This document shows positions 45,951 to 55,444 of a DNA stretch of 64,000 nucleotides, piece after piece (position 1 is the stretch's first letter; each line of letters opens with the position of its first letter). The stretch spans positions 8,370,001 through 8,434,000 of the forward strand of contig AP026549.1 in NCBI GenBank assembly GCA_026075535.2, read 5' to 3'. The position numbers and the translations under genes were made by a program. Origin of the DNA: Tricholoma matsutake. Lineage: Eukaryota > Basidiomycota > Agaricomycetes > Agaricales > Tricholomataceae. The notes beneath the pieces were generated by a model, which worked only from the letters and a program-made list of their open reading frames with translations, was not told the DNA's origin and ran no database searches.

Positions 45951-47183
45951 ACAAAAAAGGGCATCACAATATATTTTGCTTCTGGTGGCAAGAAAATGTT
46001 GGGGGTGAATTCACTTTTCCTGATACATCCAATACACATTTTGGATCATACTGTGATGCTGCAAGTGCTATTTTAGCCCATCTTTCACAATTTACACCAT
46101 ATCTTGAATATTACTGACTTTGAAAAAGCACAAAGAAGTTCAACCATATGGAGCAGAACTTCTGGAATGCAATTCATGATATTCCTACCCTTCTGAGCTT
46201 GCTGTCTTATCACTCTATGCTCAATCAATCTCTCATCCATATATGCAAAGAGCTCGTACTCCTGGACAGAATGCACTTGAACTTGGTCCATACCATGCCA
46301 AGGTATTAGATCATATAGGAGAGATAATTTGTAATCCTCATTTGCTCATTGGGCCATCTCCTTCATTTACAACTGCAGCACTCAATGGACAAAACTGGAA
46401 TTCACCCAAAATCTTTGAAGCTGTTCATGAAAAAGTTTCCACATTTCCTTATATTTGTGGACTTCTTACTGCCTTCTTCAAAGGAGCAGAGGAGACATGG
46501 AAATGATTTACATCTGAGTTTGCACCTGGTGGACTAATTGATCAGTCTACAGTAGAAGAGAAGGAACTTGCATGGATGCCAGCAACAAATGATGTCAATG
46601 AAGGTGCACTTGGTGCTTTTCACGTTCAAATGCAAATGAAGCCCCAGCTTACCATGACAAATTATAATGCACTTGCAATGTTTGAATGCAATAATACTCA
46701 AAACTTCATGAATGCATTATTTACAGAACCTGGAGATTTCAAGTTTCTTTGTGGGCAGGCTCATGCATATAAAGGAAAAGATCGGGCCAAACAAAAGGAA
46801 ATGGTTCTACATCAACAAGAAAAAAATGAGAAGCGAGAGGAGGCTGCAAATAAATGGAAGGAAGCAGCAGCACAATGAAAAAAAGGAAATTGAGGAACTT
46901 CAGGTAAACTTTACACTCCCCCCCATATTCCTATCGGAGTTCTAGGAGTCCAAGTTTTCCGATAAGAGTCTGATCGGAATCTGATAGGAGTCCTACTAGT
47001 CCAACACTAGTCCTAGGAGTCCAATAGGAATCCGATCAGAATGTATCTTGATGACCATGTACTTTTATTTCCAAGAAATTCCTAGTAAATTCCAAGTAAA
47101 GTCCTATGCAATTCCAACAGGTAGTAGTCGGAATACTCAGAAGACTTAACTTGGTGAAAGTGCTTACAAAATAAATGGGCAGA

Positions 47184-47262
47184 GCAGGAATTGAACCCCA
47201 GACCTTGGGATATAAGTGACATGACTACCAAACAAGTGCTCAACCAGTTGAGCCACAGGAGC
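47184..47262 (-). repeat. tRNA-like module type A (X3)
   Basis: Reverse reading CTCCTGTGGCTCAACTGGTT with A-box-like TGGCTCAACTGG, then GGGGTTCAATTCC as the best B-box match of the type A set. Outward-facing. Confidence 0.72.
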
Positions 47263-47324
47263 ATTAATAAATATGTAATATAAAGTCCATTTAAAGCACT
47301 TAGGATTAGTTCACTTATTTTTAA

Positions 47325-47516
47325 CCTCTCTCACAAGAGCTTGAAAAAAAATTGTTGAGCCCTCGCATCTTCATGAGGGAGTAGATAACTAATATAGATT
47401 TTAAAAAAAACCCCCATGCAAACATGTGGGGGAGAATTAATTATACTATTTAATTATACTATTTTAAATTCTACAAAAAAAAACCACCCCCCCGCAAAAC
47501 AGGGGGGAGGGGGTGG
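47325..47516. repeat. Hairpin ladder of X3
   Basis: Stems such as CCCTCGCATCTTCATGAGGG, CCCCCATGCAAACATGTGGG and CCACCCCCCCGCAAAACAGG, with poly-A linkers. Four stems rather than five; the first is degraded. Confidence 0.65.
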
Positions 47517-48233
47517 TGCGTCGTGTTGGCTGTCTCGTCAGCCCTGTCCCATTGTTTCCCCTCCCTCTCATCTCCATTGTGTCTTGCCTCTCTCACCTTG
47601 TCATAGATGTGTTTTCCGAGCTTGAACGACAAGGTGGACCTATCAGCACATTGACTTTTTCATACTATATTACTAAGCAAGGCTGCTTTCATTCCTATTG
47701 GAATCCTATGTTGTCTGATGTCTTAGCATAACTTTGGAATAGTCCTATGTGATTCCTATGACCAGAAATTCTGATAGTCTGACCGGACTCACATCGGACT
47801 GGACTAGGACTAAACCTGCTATTTCATGTCAATTTGGCTGGTGAAAAATGACATTGGAATATGGTCGGATTCTTATAGGAATATGGGTGGGAGTGTAAAG
47901 ACCTCAACTTCAGTTGGAGTTGGACAAGGATCAGATACAGAAGATGGTAGGAAACAATCTCAGAAAACAACTTGGAGCATTTAGGAATGTGGGTGCTCCC
48001 AATCTTGACAAAGTATCTGCAAGAGCCAAAGTTGGAGACCTTAAAATTGCCCTTACTGGTGCAATTTTGTCTTTGGAAGCAGGGGAGTGGCATTTGCCTG
48101 GTCATCAGATGGGAGAGGATATAGGTGATGAAATTAGTGTGGAAGATCCAGAGGATGAAGGGGAGTTCATTGACTTGAATGTGGTTGAAGATGATGGTGC
48201 TTGTGAATGGGAGGATGATGATGATCTCTAACA

Positions 48234-49149
48234 TTAGAATGTAGTCATTTCTAGGCACTATTCTGGACATATATCACTGTATTTTGATGTAATAATGATC
48301 TATACTATATAATAACATAGCTACATATCTTTTTGAACTGGGAAGAACCATGTACAAGCCCAAAAACTGAGTGGAGACAGTGGGGTCACTGTTTTGGCCA
48401 AATTATTACATAAGCATCCAAATCTGGCTGACGTGGCTATAGCAGGCATTGCCCACTCCCACCAGTGTTGATCGCCATATTGCCACATCATTAATCACAT
48501 CTGCTTTAAGCACTAGAGCTTTTCACCATTACTTGCTGATTGCCATCTGTCAGAAGCTGTCACGTTCTCCTGTACATTTCCTCACGAACTACCTGTTAAA
48601 CGTGAACTACCATACTGTGAGAGTGAACTACCACTCTGTAAAAGTGAACTACCACAAGAACTGTGATACAAGTGTGACAAGTCACGGTTCTAACACACAA
48701 AGTTCTAAGGTCACTCAATAGACAGTTTAATAGGCTCGGAATTCTCTATCCTACTAGTTACAAAACTGCTCATTTATATAAGTAAGAATTTGGGCATGTT
48801 GGGTATCTAAATAAAGAGTCCAGCTCGTTGTCAAGTAGTAAGCAGCAAGGGATTGGAAATACAGATAAGTCATCGTATGAGAAGAGATAGGATAAAAGAA
48901 AAGGAAAGAAACCATAGAGATGAAATAAATGAAATAATGGAATGGAAAGATGAAAAGGAAAATGCCAGAGCATGCATCACCTGGATCATGCTATCCTTAC
49001 ACCCGCCCTCCAGATGTTGTTCTCGTGACATCTCATACTTAATCCTTCTTCCTCCTCTTCCCTTTAGCTGAAACTCCAGCAGCCTTTGCAGTAGAATCAC
49101 TTCCAGAAATGGTATCCTTCATAACCTGATCTTGAGCAGATAAAGAAGT
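48234..49149. other. Gene-free region with short tandem repeat
   Basis: Likely G2 downstream sequence, then GTGAACTACCA repeated three to four times at 48600-48660. A TATA-like CATTTATATAAG occurs at 48770. The last 130 bases (49020-49149) belong to the G3 fragment on the minus strand. Confidence 0.4.
49020..49149 (-). pseudogene. G3, 3' fragment beyond X5
   Basis: Reading leftward from X5: SLSAQDQVMKDTISGSDSTA, then KAAGVSAKGRGGRRIKYEMS, a basic stretch. It continues G3 (51417-52123) when X5 is skipped. No domain recognised. Confidence 0.45.
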
Positions 49150-49411
49150 CAAAATGGCTGAACTTTACACTCCCCCACAGAGTCCTGGAGGAATCCAGTT
49201 GGACTCACCAGGACTCACCAGGACTCCAGTAGGACTCACCAGGACTCACCAGGACTCACCAGGAATCCAGTAGGACTCACCAGGAATCTAGTGGGACTCA
49301 GTACCCTAAAGTCATACCATAATGGAAAGTCAATTTGAGATATCTTACAAGTTTCAAGTGCTTCGGACTTCATGAATTTCACAAAGTACCTACAAAATAA
49401 ACTTGTTCAGA

Positions 49412-49492
49412 GCAAGGATTGAACTCTAGAACTCATGATCAAGAATCACATGACAAACCAAACAAGTGCTTAACCAGTTGAGCCACAGGAGA
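49412..49492 (-). repeat. tRNA-like module type A (X5 left)
   Basis: Reverse reading CTCCTGTGGCTCAACTGGTT...GAGTTCAATCC. Outward-facing, closest by eye to the X2 copy. Confidence 0.7.
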
Positions 49493-49599
49493 ATTATTAG
49501 CTGCCAATATAAAAATGTATTTATACCCTCAAACTCAAACTTAGGTATTTCTCTCTCGAAGCTCACAATTAAGATCAAATAAAATTTATTAACTACATC

Positions 49600-49832
49600 C
49601 CTCGCGTTGGATGCGAGGGATACACCATTAATTACATAAAAAAAAAGCTCCCACAAGGTGCGAGGGGGAGTCCTACAAATATATACATATAAAACTAATC
49701 TCCATGAGGGGAGCACTACAATTATAAAGAAACAGACAGAAAAACCCCTCACCCATGTAAAACGCAGGCGAGGGGGAAGGTATTACCATAAATAAAAAAT
49801 GAAAAAAACTGCCCCATGCAAAATGCAGGGGC
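49600..49832. repeat. Hairpin ladder of X5
   Basis: Stems CCCTCGCGTTGGATGCGAGG, CTCCCACAAGGTGCGAGGGG, CTCCATGAGGGGAG, CCCCTCACCCATG...CGAGGGG and GCCCCATGCAAAATGCAGGG, spaced about 45-50 bp by A/T-rich linkers. Confidence 0.72.
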
Positions 49833-49839
49833 AGCCTGG

Positions 49840-50900
49840 TGAGTCATGCCTGTCGTCCTGTCCCCATCATCCTGGGTGCTGGGCCTTCATTGTCACTGTC
49901 CTTGTCGTTGCCATCCTGTGCATCGTTTCCATGGTGTTCCTGGTTGCCATGCCCTTCCTGGTCATCGTTGCCATCCTGGCCATCTCCCGCTGTGTGGTGG
50001 TGGCCATCATTGCCATTCCACCCACAATCCACCCCATGAGCAGTGACTCATGGGGCTGGAGGTGGGTGGTGTGTCGTTGGCCCTGTTGTCATTGTCCGTC
50101 GTGGTTGGTGGCCATGCTTCGCATTCTCGGGGTTCTGGTGCTGGTAGGCAGTGGTGTTGTCGTTGTTGTCGACTGCACACACTCACGATCCACCCTACGA
50201 GCAGAGGCTCGCAGGCATGGGGTGGGTGTGTTGGGTTGTCTCATGTCCAGCCGTCGTTACCAGTAGAGTAGAACCTATAAAACAAAAGAAATGAGTTAGT
50301 TAGTTTATAAAAACAAAAAGCAAACAAAAAAAAATTACGTAGGGCCCAAACGACGCGATCTGCGTCGTTTGAGCCTGTGTTCCATCCAGTCTCGTCATAG
50401 TCAGTAGCTAGTACTTAAAAAGTTTTGTCAGTGACCAAAAAAATAAGAGAAAAAAAACTTACTTATGGCCCTCCCTCTCTGTGTCATCATTCTCCATTTC
50501 TTTGTTCATCGTTCATCATTTGTCGCTTGTCGTCTGTCGTCTGTCACTCGCTCATCGTTTGTCATTTGTCACTTGTCGTCTGTCATCTGTCACTCGCTTG
50601 TCATTTGTCATTTGTTGTTTGGTGTCATCTTGTTGTCATGATATAGTTAGAACCTAAAGAAGGAAAAAAAATTCAATAAAAAAAAGTAAAAAACATTACC
50701 TGGGCCCCAAACAACATCTGTCATCGTTTGGGCCCGAGGTGGTTCAAATACAGCCATTGGCAGCATTAGACGATGTGGTGGTGGCCATAGGAGCAGTGGC
50801 AACAGGTGTTGATGGAGGGGAGGCGGTGGAAGGGAGGTGGCATCATCGTTGAGAGTGGTGGTGATGTGGATGATGAACTGGCAGTGTGCTTTGTCATGCA
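49840..50900 (-). repeat. X5 core
   Basis: Reading leftward from 50900: His/Pro-rich low complexity, GGGCCC palindromes at about 50700-50735 and 50340-50375, T-rich spacers with AACTAACTAACTCATTTC and acceptor-like TTTATAGGTTCTA, and CTGCTCGTAGGGTGGATCGT / GAGTCACTGCTCATGGGG-type palindromic motifs. Same module order as X2 and the reverse of X1. A minisatellite of TTTGTCRTCTGTC-like units lies at 50500-50625. Confidence 0.6.
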
Positions 50901-50954
50901 CAGCTGCCCCAATGGTACCTAGAGCAGTTAGTGGATATGCATTGTAAATCTATG

Positions 50955-51020
50955 CAGTGTAGTGGTTATATTGGCTGTGCTATGATGTTGTCATCTAATG
51001 CTGAGGGTTCAATTCTGGCT
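50955..51020 (+). repeat. tRNA-like module type B (X5 right)
   Basis: GCAGTGTAGTGGTTATATTG (A-box-like) and GAGGGTTCAATTCTGGC (B-box-like), 45 bp apart. Outward-facing; same type as X1 left. Confidence 0.65.
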
Positions 51021-51416
51021 CATGACATTTATTTTATTACTTAGTAGTAATAAAGACTCCTGGTTAAATCCCAGTGGAGTCCTGGTGGATTCCTGGTAGA
51101 GTCCTGGTAGAGTCCTGGTGGATTCCTGGTGAGTCCCACTGGATTCCTGTTAGAGTCCTGGTAGAGTCCTGAGAGTCCTGGTGGATTCCTGGTACCAGAG
51201 TCCTGGGGAATTCCAGGAATTCCTCCTGGAAGAGTGTAATTTACCAGGAATCAACCAGGAATCCCCCTGGAATGGGAAGAGCCAGGAATATATACTTGAG
51301 TCACAAATGGCTGGAACATTGGTTCCCAATAATCCTGGAGGATTCCTGGTCTTCCTGGCAGGAATGCCAGGATTCCTCCAGGAATACGTGGGGGAGGATG
51401 AAGACCTCCAAAATGG

Positions 51417-52123
51417 GATCAGGGAAAGTGGTTTGGTCATTGGGAGGAGTGGTAAGTGGTTCTAGATCAAAACCGTTGAGATCATCAGTGATCCCTGAGC
51501 TCGACGCAACCACAGATGCCTCGCAATAAGGCAGAAACTCGCAATTGTCGTAACACTGTCTTTTCCCATGCACTGGCTCTATCCCCAAATCGTCCTCATA
51601 TGAATTGGGCCTGTTTCGACAACTCCGGGAGGCATTCTCCATGTTTTGCCATAACATCTGCATCATAATCCCAGCTCAACTTGGCGAGAGGAATTGGCTT
51701 CCGCGTGGTGCCACTTGTCATGCACTGTAAAGGTTGCGGGGGGATACTTTGAATACCTTGCGATCTGGTTTTGGACCCAATCCTATCAAGGTCTCGTTTC
51801 CGTTGATATAGACAAAATTGACTGGCACTCCGGGTGCCGCATTGAACATCTGAGTGAACTGAGTGTATCTGATGGGGACAGTGAGTTTCTGTTCTCCCAT
51901 GCAAAGCATCACATTGTACTCCAGGTAAGTGTCCAGTTGCCCTCCATGGATGCAAAGTGAAGTCCCAGGGGTAACACTGTTCTCTAGGTGAAACCAGGTG
52001 GGAGATACCGGCGGAGAAGAACACAACCTGCATACATGGCCATGTGCTTTGCAAGGAATACATGAAAAGGTGTAGTATAGAGATGATTCCCGCTAGTAGT
52101 GTTTCAAAAGCAGTTAACTTCAC
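51417..52123 (-). pseudogene. G3: unknown gene fragment, 5' part
   Basis: Open pieces in three frames: LENSVTPGTSLCIHGGQLDT, QKLTVPIRYTQFTQMFNAAP and VPVNFVYINGNETLIGLGPK (52026-51718); KPIPLAKLSWDYDADVMAKH (about 51690); VHGKRQCYDNCEFLPYCEAS and SSSGITDDLNGFDLEPLTTP (51570-51450), running into X5. CpG content is higher than in nearby repeats, which suggests a host-gene origin. A splice-like GT/AG junction near 51990 may explain one frame change. No domain recognised. Confidence 0.45.
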
Positions 52124-52205
52124 AGGTAGACTGGCCTTGCCAGAGGGGTCAAATTAGTTGCAACTTGTGGCACTGGAGTCAATTCTTCTTTCTTTTATTT
52201 ACAGG

Positions 52206-54250
52206 TCAGAGGCCTGATTCTACATTTCCAATGAAAGTCTGCAGATCATCCGATGGTGGTTTCCCTTTGCCTTCCCCAAGATGGGAAATATTGGCAATAC
52301 CCAGTAATTCAAAATACTGCTGAAGAGCATGTAATTGGCTAACTTGATAATACGGCATCCAGGTAACATCCCCAGTCTTCCACCAAATTTCAAACATGGA
52401 GTTAACCTTTGATCCTGCATGTCCGATAATACGATCTATGGCCCATTCACCTTCAGTTCCCTTGGCATTTCCTAATTGGGTGTCTAAACAACCAGGGAAC
52501 AAGCCATCATCATTAGGAATATGTATCCTCAATAATGATGCATGAAAGATGTCATGTACACCCCTCCATTTTAGATGCACTGGTAGCTTGACTTGGAACG
52601 ATCCATTCCTGTAGTCTTCTAGGATCTGGTAAGGGCCCAGGAACTTTGGAATCAATTTCCTTGCCAATCCCTTAGGAAATGTAATATTTTTTGAAGACAG
52701 GTATACGAAATCCCCCTTCTTAAAAGGTACGACTTGTCTTTTCTTATTAGCTGATCGAATCTGATTGACACGAGCGCCCAAGATGCTATCATGCACAGCC
52801 ATCAATGCCAATTTTCGTTGCATAGCAAAATTCCTGACTCCTGGGTACTTGTTTTTTTTAGCAGAGTCCCAGATCATGGATCTGGGCATACACCCAGTAT
52901 TCAAAAAGAACAGCACATATCCCATACTGGCAGACCTAGCTGAATTGATCACGAACTCTATTGCAGGTAATTTTGTCACCCAGTCTATTTGTTTCTCATT
53001 GACGCACTGCCTTAGCATTTGCGTCACGGTCCGATTAGCATGCTCAGTGGCGCCATCAGTTTGCAGATGGTATGCACTTGACATTCTGAGTTGGGTGCCA
53101 ACCAGTTTATTAAGATGTTGCCAAAATGTACTGGTAAAGAGGACATCTCAGTCACTAACTATAGATTTTGGCAATCCATGAAGTTTATAGACTTCGTCAA
53201 ACATTAATTCAGCAATTTGACATGCATTATAATCTTTATGACTCGGAATCAGATGTACCATTGAGGTAAGCAAACATATTATGACCATTATAGAATTAAA
53301 GGTGCCATTCCTATTCTTAGACTCAGGTAATGGTCCCACGAAATTGACTCCTATGGATTCCCATGGGTATGATGGTACGTCTAATGGATTTAATAATCCA
53401 TAGGGTTTTTGTGTTGATGGTTTACTCTGTTTACAGGTCACACAAGACTGGCAGTAAAATGTCATATCAGAAGTCATATCCTTCCACCACACATTGTCCC
53501 TAAGGTAAGCTAGGGTTTTACTAGCTCCTAAATGGGCTACTAATGAATGCGCTTCAGCAATTACAATCTCACAAACATTCTGTCCCTGAACATACAACTT
53601 AGGAATGCACAGTAAGTTCCTATCATTCATTTTGATGTAGATGAGTCCATCATCCAATACAAAGCTCTTGTAATGTCTAGGATTCTCGAGGATGTTCTTG
53701 AAGAATGAGTCAAATTTATATTGATTCCTCACGATGCTTGGTAAGTCGAATCCCTTGTGCCCTCCAGCTACAACATTAATCAGTGATTGATCGTCATCAG
53801 TTGTATCAACAGCTGGATCAAAAGCAGGCACCATCTCTGTGGTGTATTCCATGGAAGGTTTGGGCTTCCATGCAGGGATCCTAATCATAAGTTGTTCTTT
53901 CTGTTCCAGAGATTCTTCTTTAATCTTTGTTATCACAGGTTTGCATGCAGGAATTTTGATAGTGAATCTGGTTTTATCAGGTTCCATTGTGAGTTTTGCA
54001 TTTTTGTCCCCATTCCCGCCCTCCTTTTGTTGGACAGGCATGGCAACAAAATCAGCACAATCCCCATTCATAACAGCTGAGATTTGCCATCTCCAAGTCT
54101 TGGACACAGCCTCAGTTCCAGTCAATACAGGCATGGAGATACCATGGACAAGCAGTATGTCACTATCAACTACATTGTGATAAGTGTATTCTGACCTAGC
54201 ACATACTGTTCCAGGTGCATCATTAGAATACATACACAATAATGTGTCAG
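52206..54250 (-). pseudogene. Ty3-B integrase with chromodomain-like C-terminus
   Basis: HHCC finger with HSLVAHLG and CQSCVTCKQSKP (about 53550-53430). Catalytic core: ESIGVNFVGPLPES has Asn where the first DDE Asp (GVDFVGP) is expected (codon at 53343-53345, + strand ATT). The second Asp is kept in SIVSD just before a TGA stop (53148-53150). LQTDGATEHANRTV keeps the Glu. The C-terminal part has GDFVYLSSKNITFPKG, IPKFLGPYQIL, then EWAIDRIIGHAG and IWWKTGDVTWMPYYQVSQLH, a chromodomain-like module thought to guide insertion into heterochromatin. Both the stop and the Asp loss inactivate it. Confidence 0.87.
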
Positions 54251-54815
54251 CTAACACATTCTCCTCACCCGGTACATACATGACCTTGAAAATGAATTCA
54301 CTAATTTTTTCCATCCACCATGCCTGTCGCCTGGAAAGATCCTTCTGCTCCAGGAGGTGAATTAAACCCTTGTGGTCAGTGATCCACTTAAACTTCACAC
54401 CCTGAAGTATATCATGGTGTCAAAACATCGTTTCAATGCATGCTAACATTTCTATTTCATGCACAGGATAGTTCTGCTGTGCAGAATTTAACTTTGCCAA
54501 GTAGAACACAGCTACTTTTGCTTTCTTCCACTCAGCCCCTTGGCTGATGATGCCAGCAATACCTGTCACACAACCATCCATAATGAGGTAAACAGGCTCC
54601 GCATCTGCATCATATCGGATTGGCACTTGATGATGGTTGCAACCGCTATCAACGATCTGCTTAATGTCCTCAAATGCACGCTGATGTGTATACTCCCAAT
54701 GGTAAGGCACAGTATCCCCTGTCAATCCATGTAACACTGCCATAGGAATATGCATGGCTGCAAGGTCATCCGCCAGATATTCCACGGCCCCTAGGAAACC
54801 CCAGAGAAGATCTCA
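54251..54815 (-). pseudogene. Ty3-B RT thumb / RNase H
   Basis: VEYLADDLAAMHIPMAVLHG and FEDIKQIVDSGCNHHQ belong to the thumb. RNase H shows VYLIMDGCVTGIAGIISQG (catalytic Asp), LNSAQQNYPVHEIEMLACIE (catalytic Glu), then after TGA 54420-54422 VKFKWITDHKGLIHLL (Asp) and MYVPGEENVLADTL (final Asp). Confidence 0.85.
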
Positions 54816-54866
54816 ATTTATCGGCATCTTCCACTCAATGACCGAATCAACCTTTGCTGGATCCAT

Positions 54867-55440
54867 TCAAATACCATTGCATCCAACTATATGCCCTAGC
54901 AAATGAAGTTTGTCTGCTAAGAAATGCAGCTTCTTGAGACTTAGGTAAAGCTTCTCCCATAGCAGAATATCAATCACAATTTTAACATGTTTCACATGAT
55001 CCTGAAATGAGTCTGAATATACCATGATATCATCAAGATATAGATCTAAAAAATGGCCTATATATTCCAAAAAGATATGATTCATTACTGCTTGGTACAT
55101 TGCAGGTGTGTTACAATCACCCTGCTGAATGACGAGGCTCACCATATTTCCATCAGGTGTCGTCACAGCCGATCGCTTCACATGATCAGGTATAATCTGA
55201 ATTTGCTCGTATGCATCCTTTAAATCTAATGATGATTTATATTTAGCACTCACAACACGTCAAAGCATACTGTCAATATCTGGCAACGGCAACGTCATTT
55301 TTACTGTATTTGTATTACATGAATGCAAGTACACTACAGTCCATAACTGTGGTATTTCACCTGGTTTACCTCCAGGTTTTGGGATCAGTAACATTGGCAC
55401 TGTATTTTGTGCACTAGTAATTTTCCAATGTCCTGTTTTA
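54867..55440 (-). pseudogene. Ty3-B reverse transcriptase
   Basis: Fingers and palm: PMLLIPKPGGKPGEIPQLWT (frame-shifted relative to the upstream piece), TLPLPDIDSML, then after TGA 55260-55262 SSLDLKDAYEQIQIIPDHVK (first Asp) and DLYLDDIMVYSDSFQDHVKH with an intact YLDD. The thumb starts with KLHFLADKLHLLGHIV. Catalytic residues intact, frame broken. Confidence 0.87.
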
Positions 55441-55444
55441 AGGT

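Larger units (their letters stand above)
46896..47913. mobile_element. X3: compact tRNA-capped element inside G2
   Basis: Ends GTAAACTTTACACTCCCCCC (46904) and GGGTGGGAGTGTAAAGACCT (ending C at 47905) are inverted; AACTTCAG is directly repeated at 46896-46903 and 47906-47913 (8 bp). Subterminal units TAGGAGTCC/TCCTATCGG-like occur at 46935-47035 and, inverted, at 47690-47885. It has one type A tRNA-like module (47262-47184, -) and a short hairpin ladder (47325-47516), but only a short core and no second tRNA-like module. At 1002 bp it is the smallest complete X copy. Confidence 0.92.
45990..48233 (+). pseudogene. G2: unknown agaricomycete protein, interrupted by X3
   Basis: Translated pieces: FPDTSNTHFGSYCDAASAIL (about 46015), MEQNFWNAIHDIPTLLSLLS (46140-46200), LELGPYHAKVLDHIGEIICN (46273), WNSPKIFEAVHEKVSTFPYI, LTAFFKGAEETWK, then after a stop FTSEFAPGGLIDQSTVEEKE, WMPATNDVNEGALGAFHVQM, a Lys/Glu-rich helix (46760-46880) and EIEELQ. 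Beyond X3 the frame resumes: LELDKDQIQKMVGNNLRKQL, KLGAP-like GAFRNVGAPNLDKV and an acidic end ...GACEWEDDDDL, stop at about 48231. I know this layout only as a repeated hypothetical family in mushrooms; function not known. TGA/TAA stops (e.g. 46504) and frame changes break it. Confidence 0.65.
49150..51416. mobile_element. X5: tRNA-capped composite inverted element in G3
   Basis: Left end CTGAACTTTACACTCCCCCA (49158) and right end GGGGGAGGATGAAGACCTC (to 51408) are inverted with a few mismatches. CAAAATGG is directly repeated at 49150-49157 and 51409-51416. Subterminal arrays: AGGACTCACC units at 49195-49290 and inverted CCTGGTGGATTCCTGGTAGA-like units at 51058-51200 and 51335-51390. Modules: tRNA-like A (49492-49412, -), hairpin ladder (49600-49832), core (49840-50900, reading -), tRNA-like B (50955-51020, +). 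No transposase. Confidence 0.88.

Noticed and set aside
29985..49832. CRISPR-like array in the evenly spaced hairpins
   Set aside because: Stems differ from one another, linkers are A/T-rich and conserved between copies, and the host is a eukaryote.
28730..51020. Genuine tRNA genes at the A, B and C modules
   Set aside because: A- and B-box-like motifs exist, but acceptor stems and clear anticodon arms cannot be formed by eye, and similar copies recur only inside X elements.
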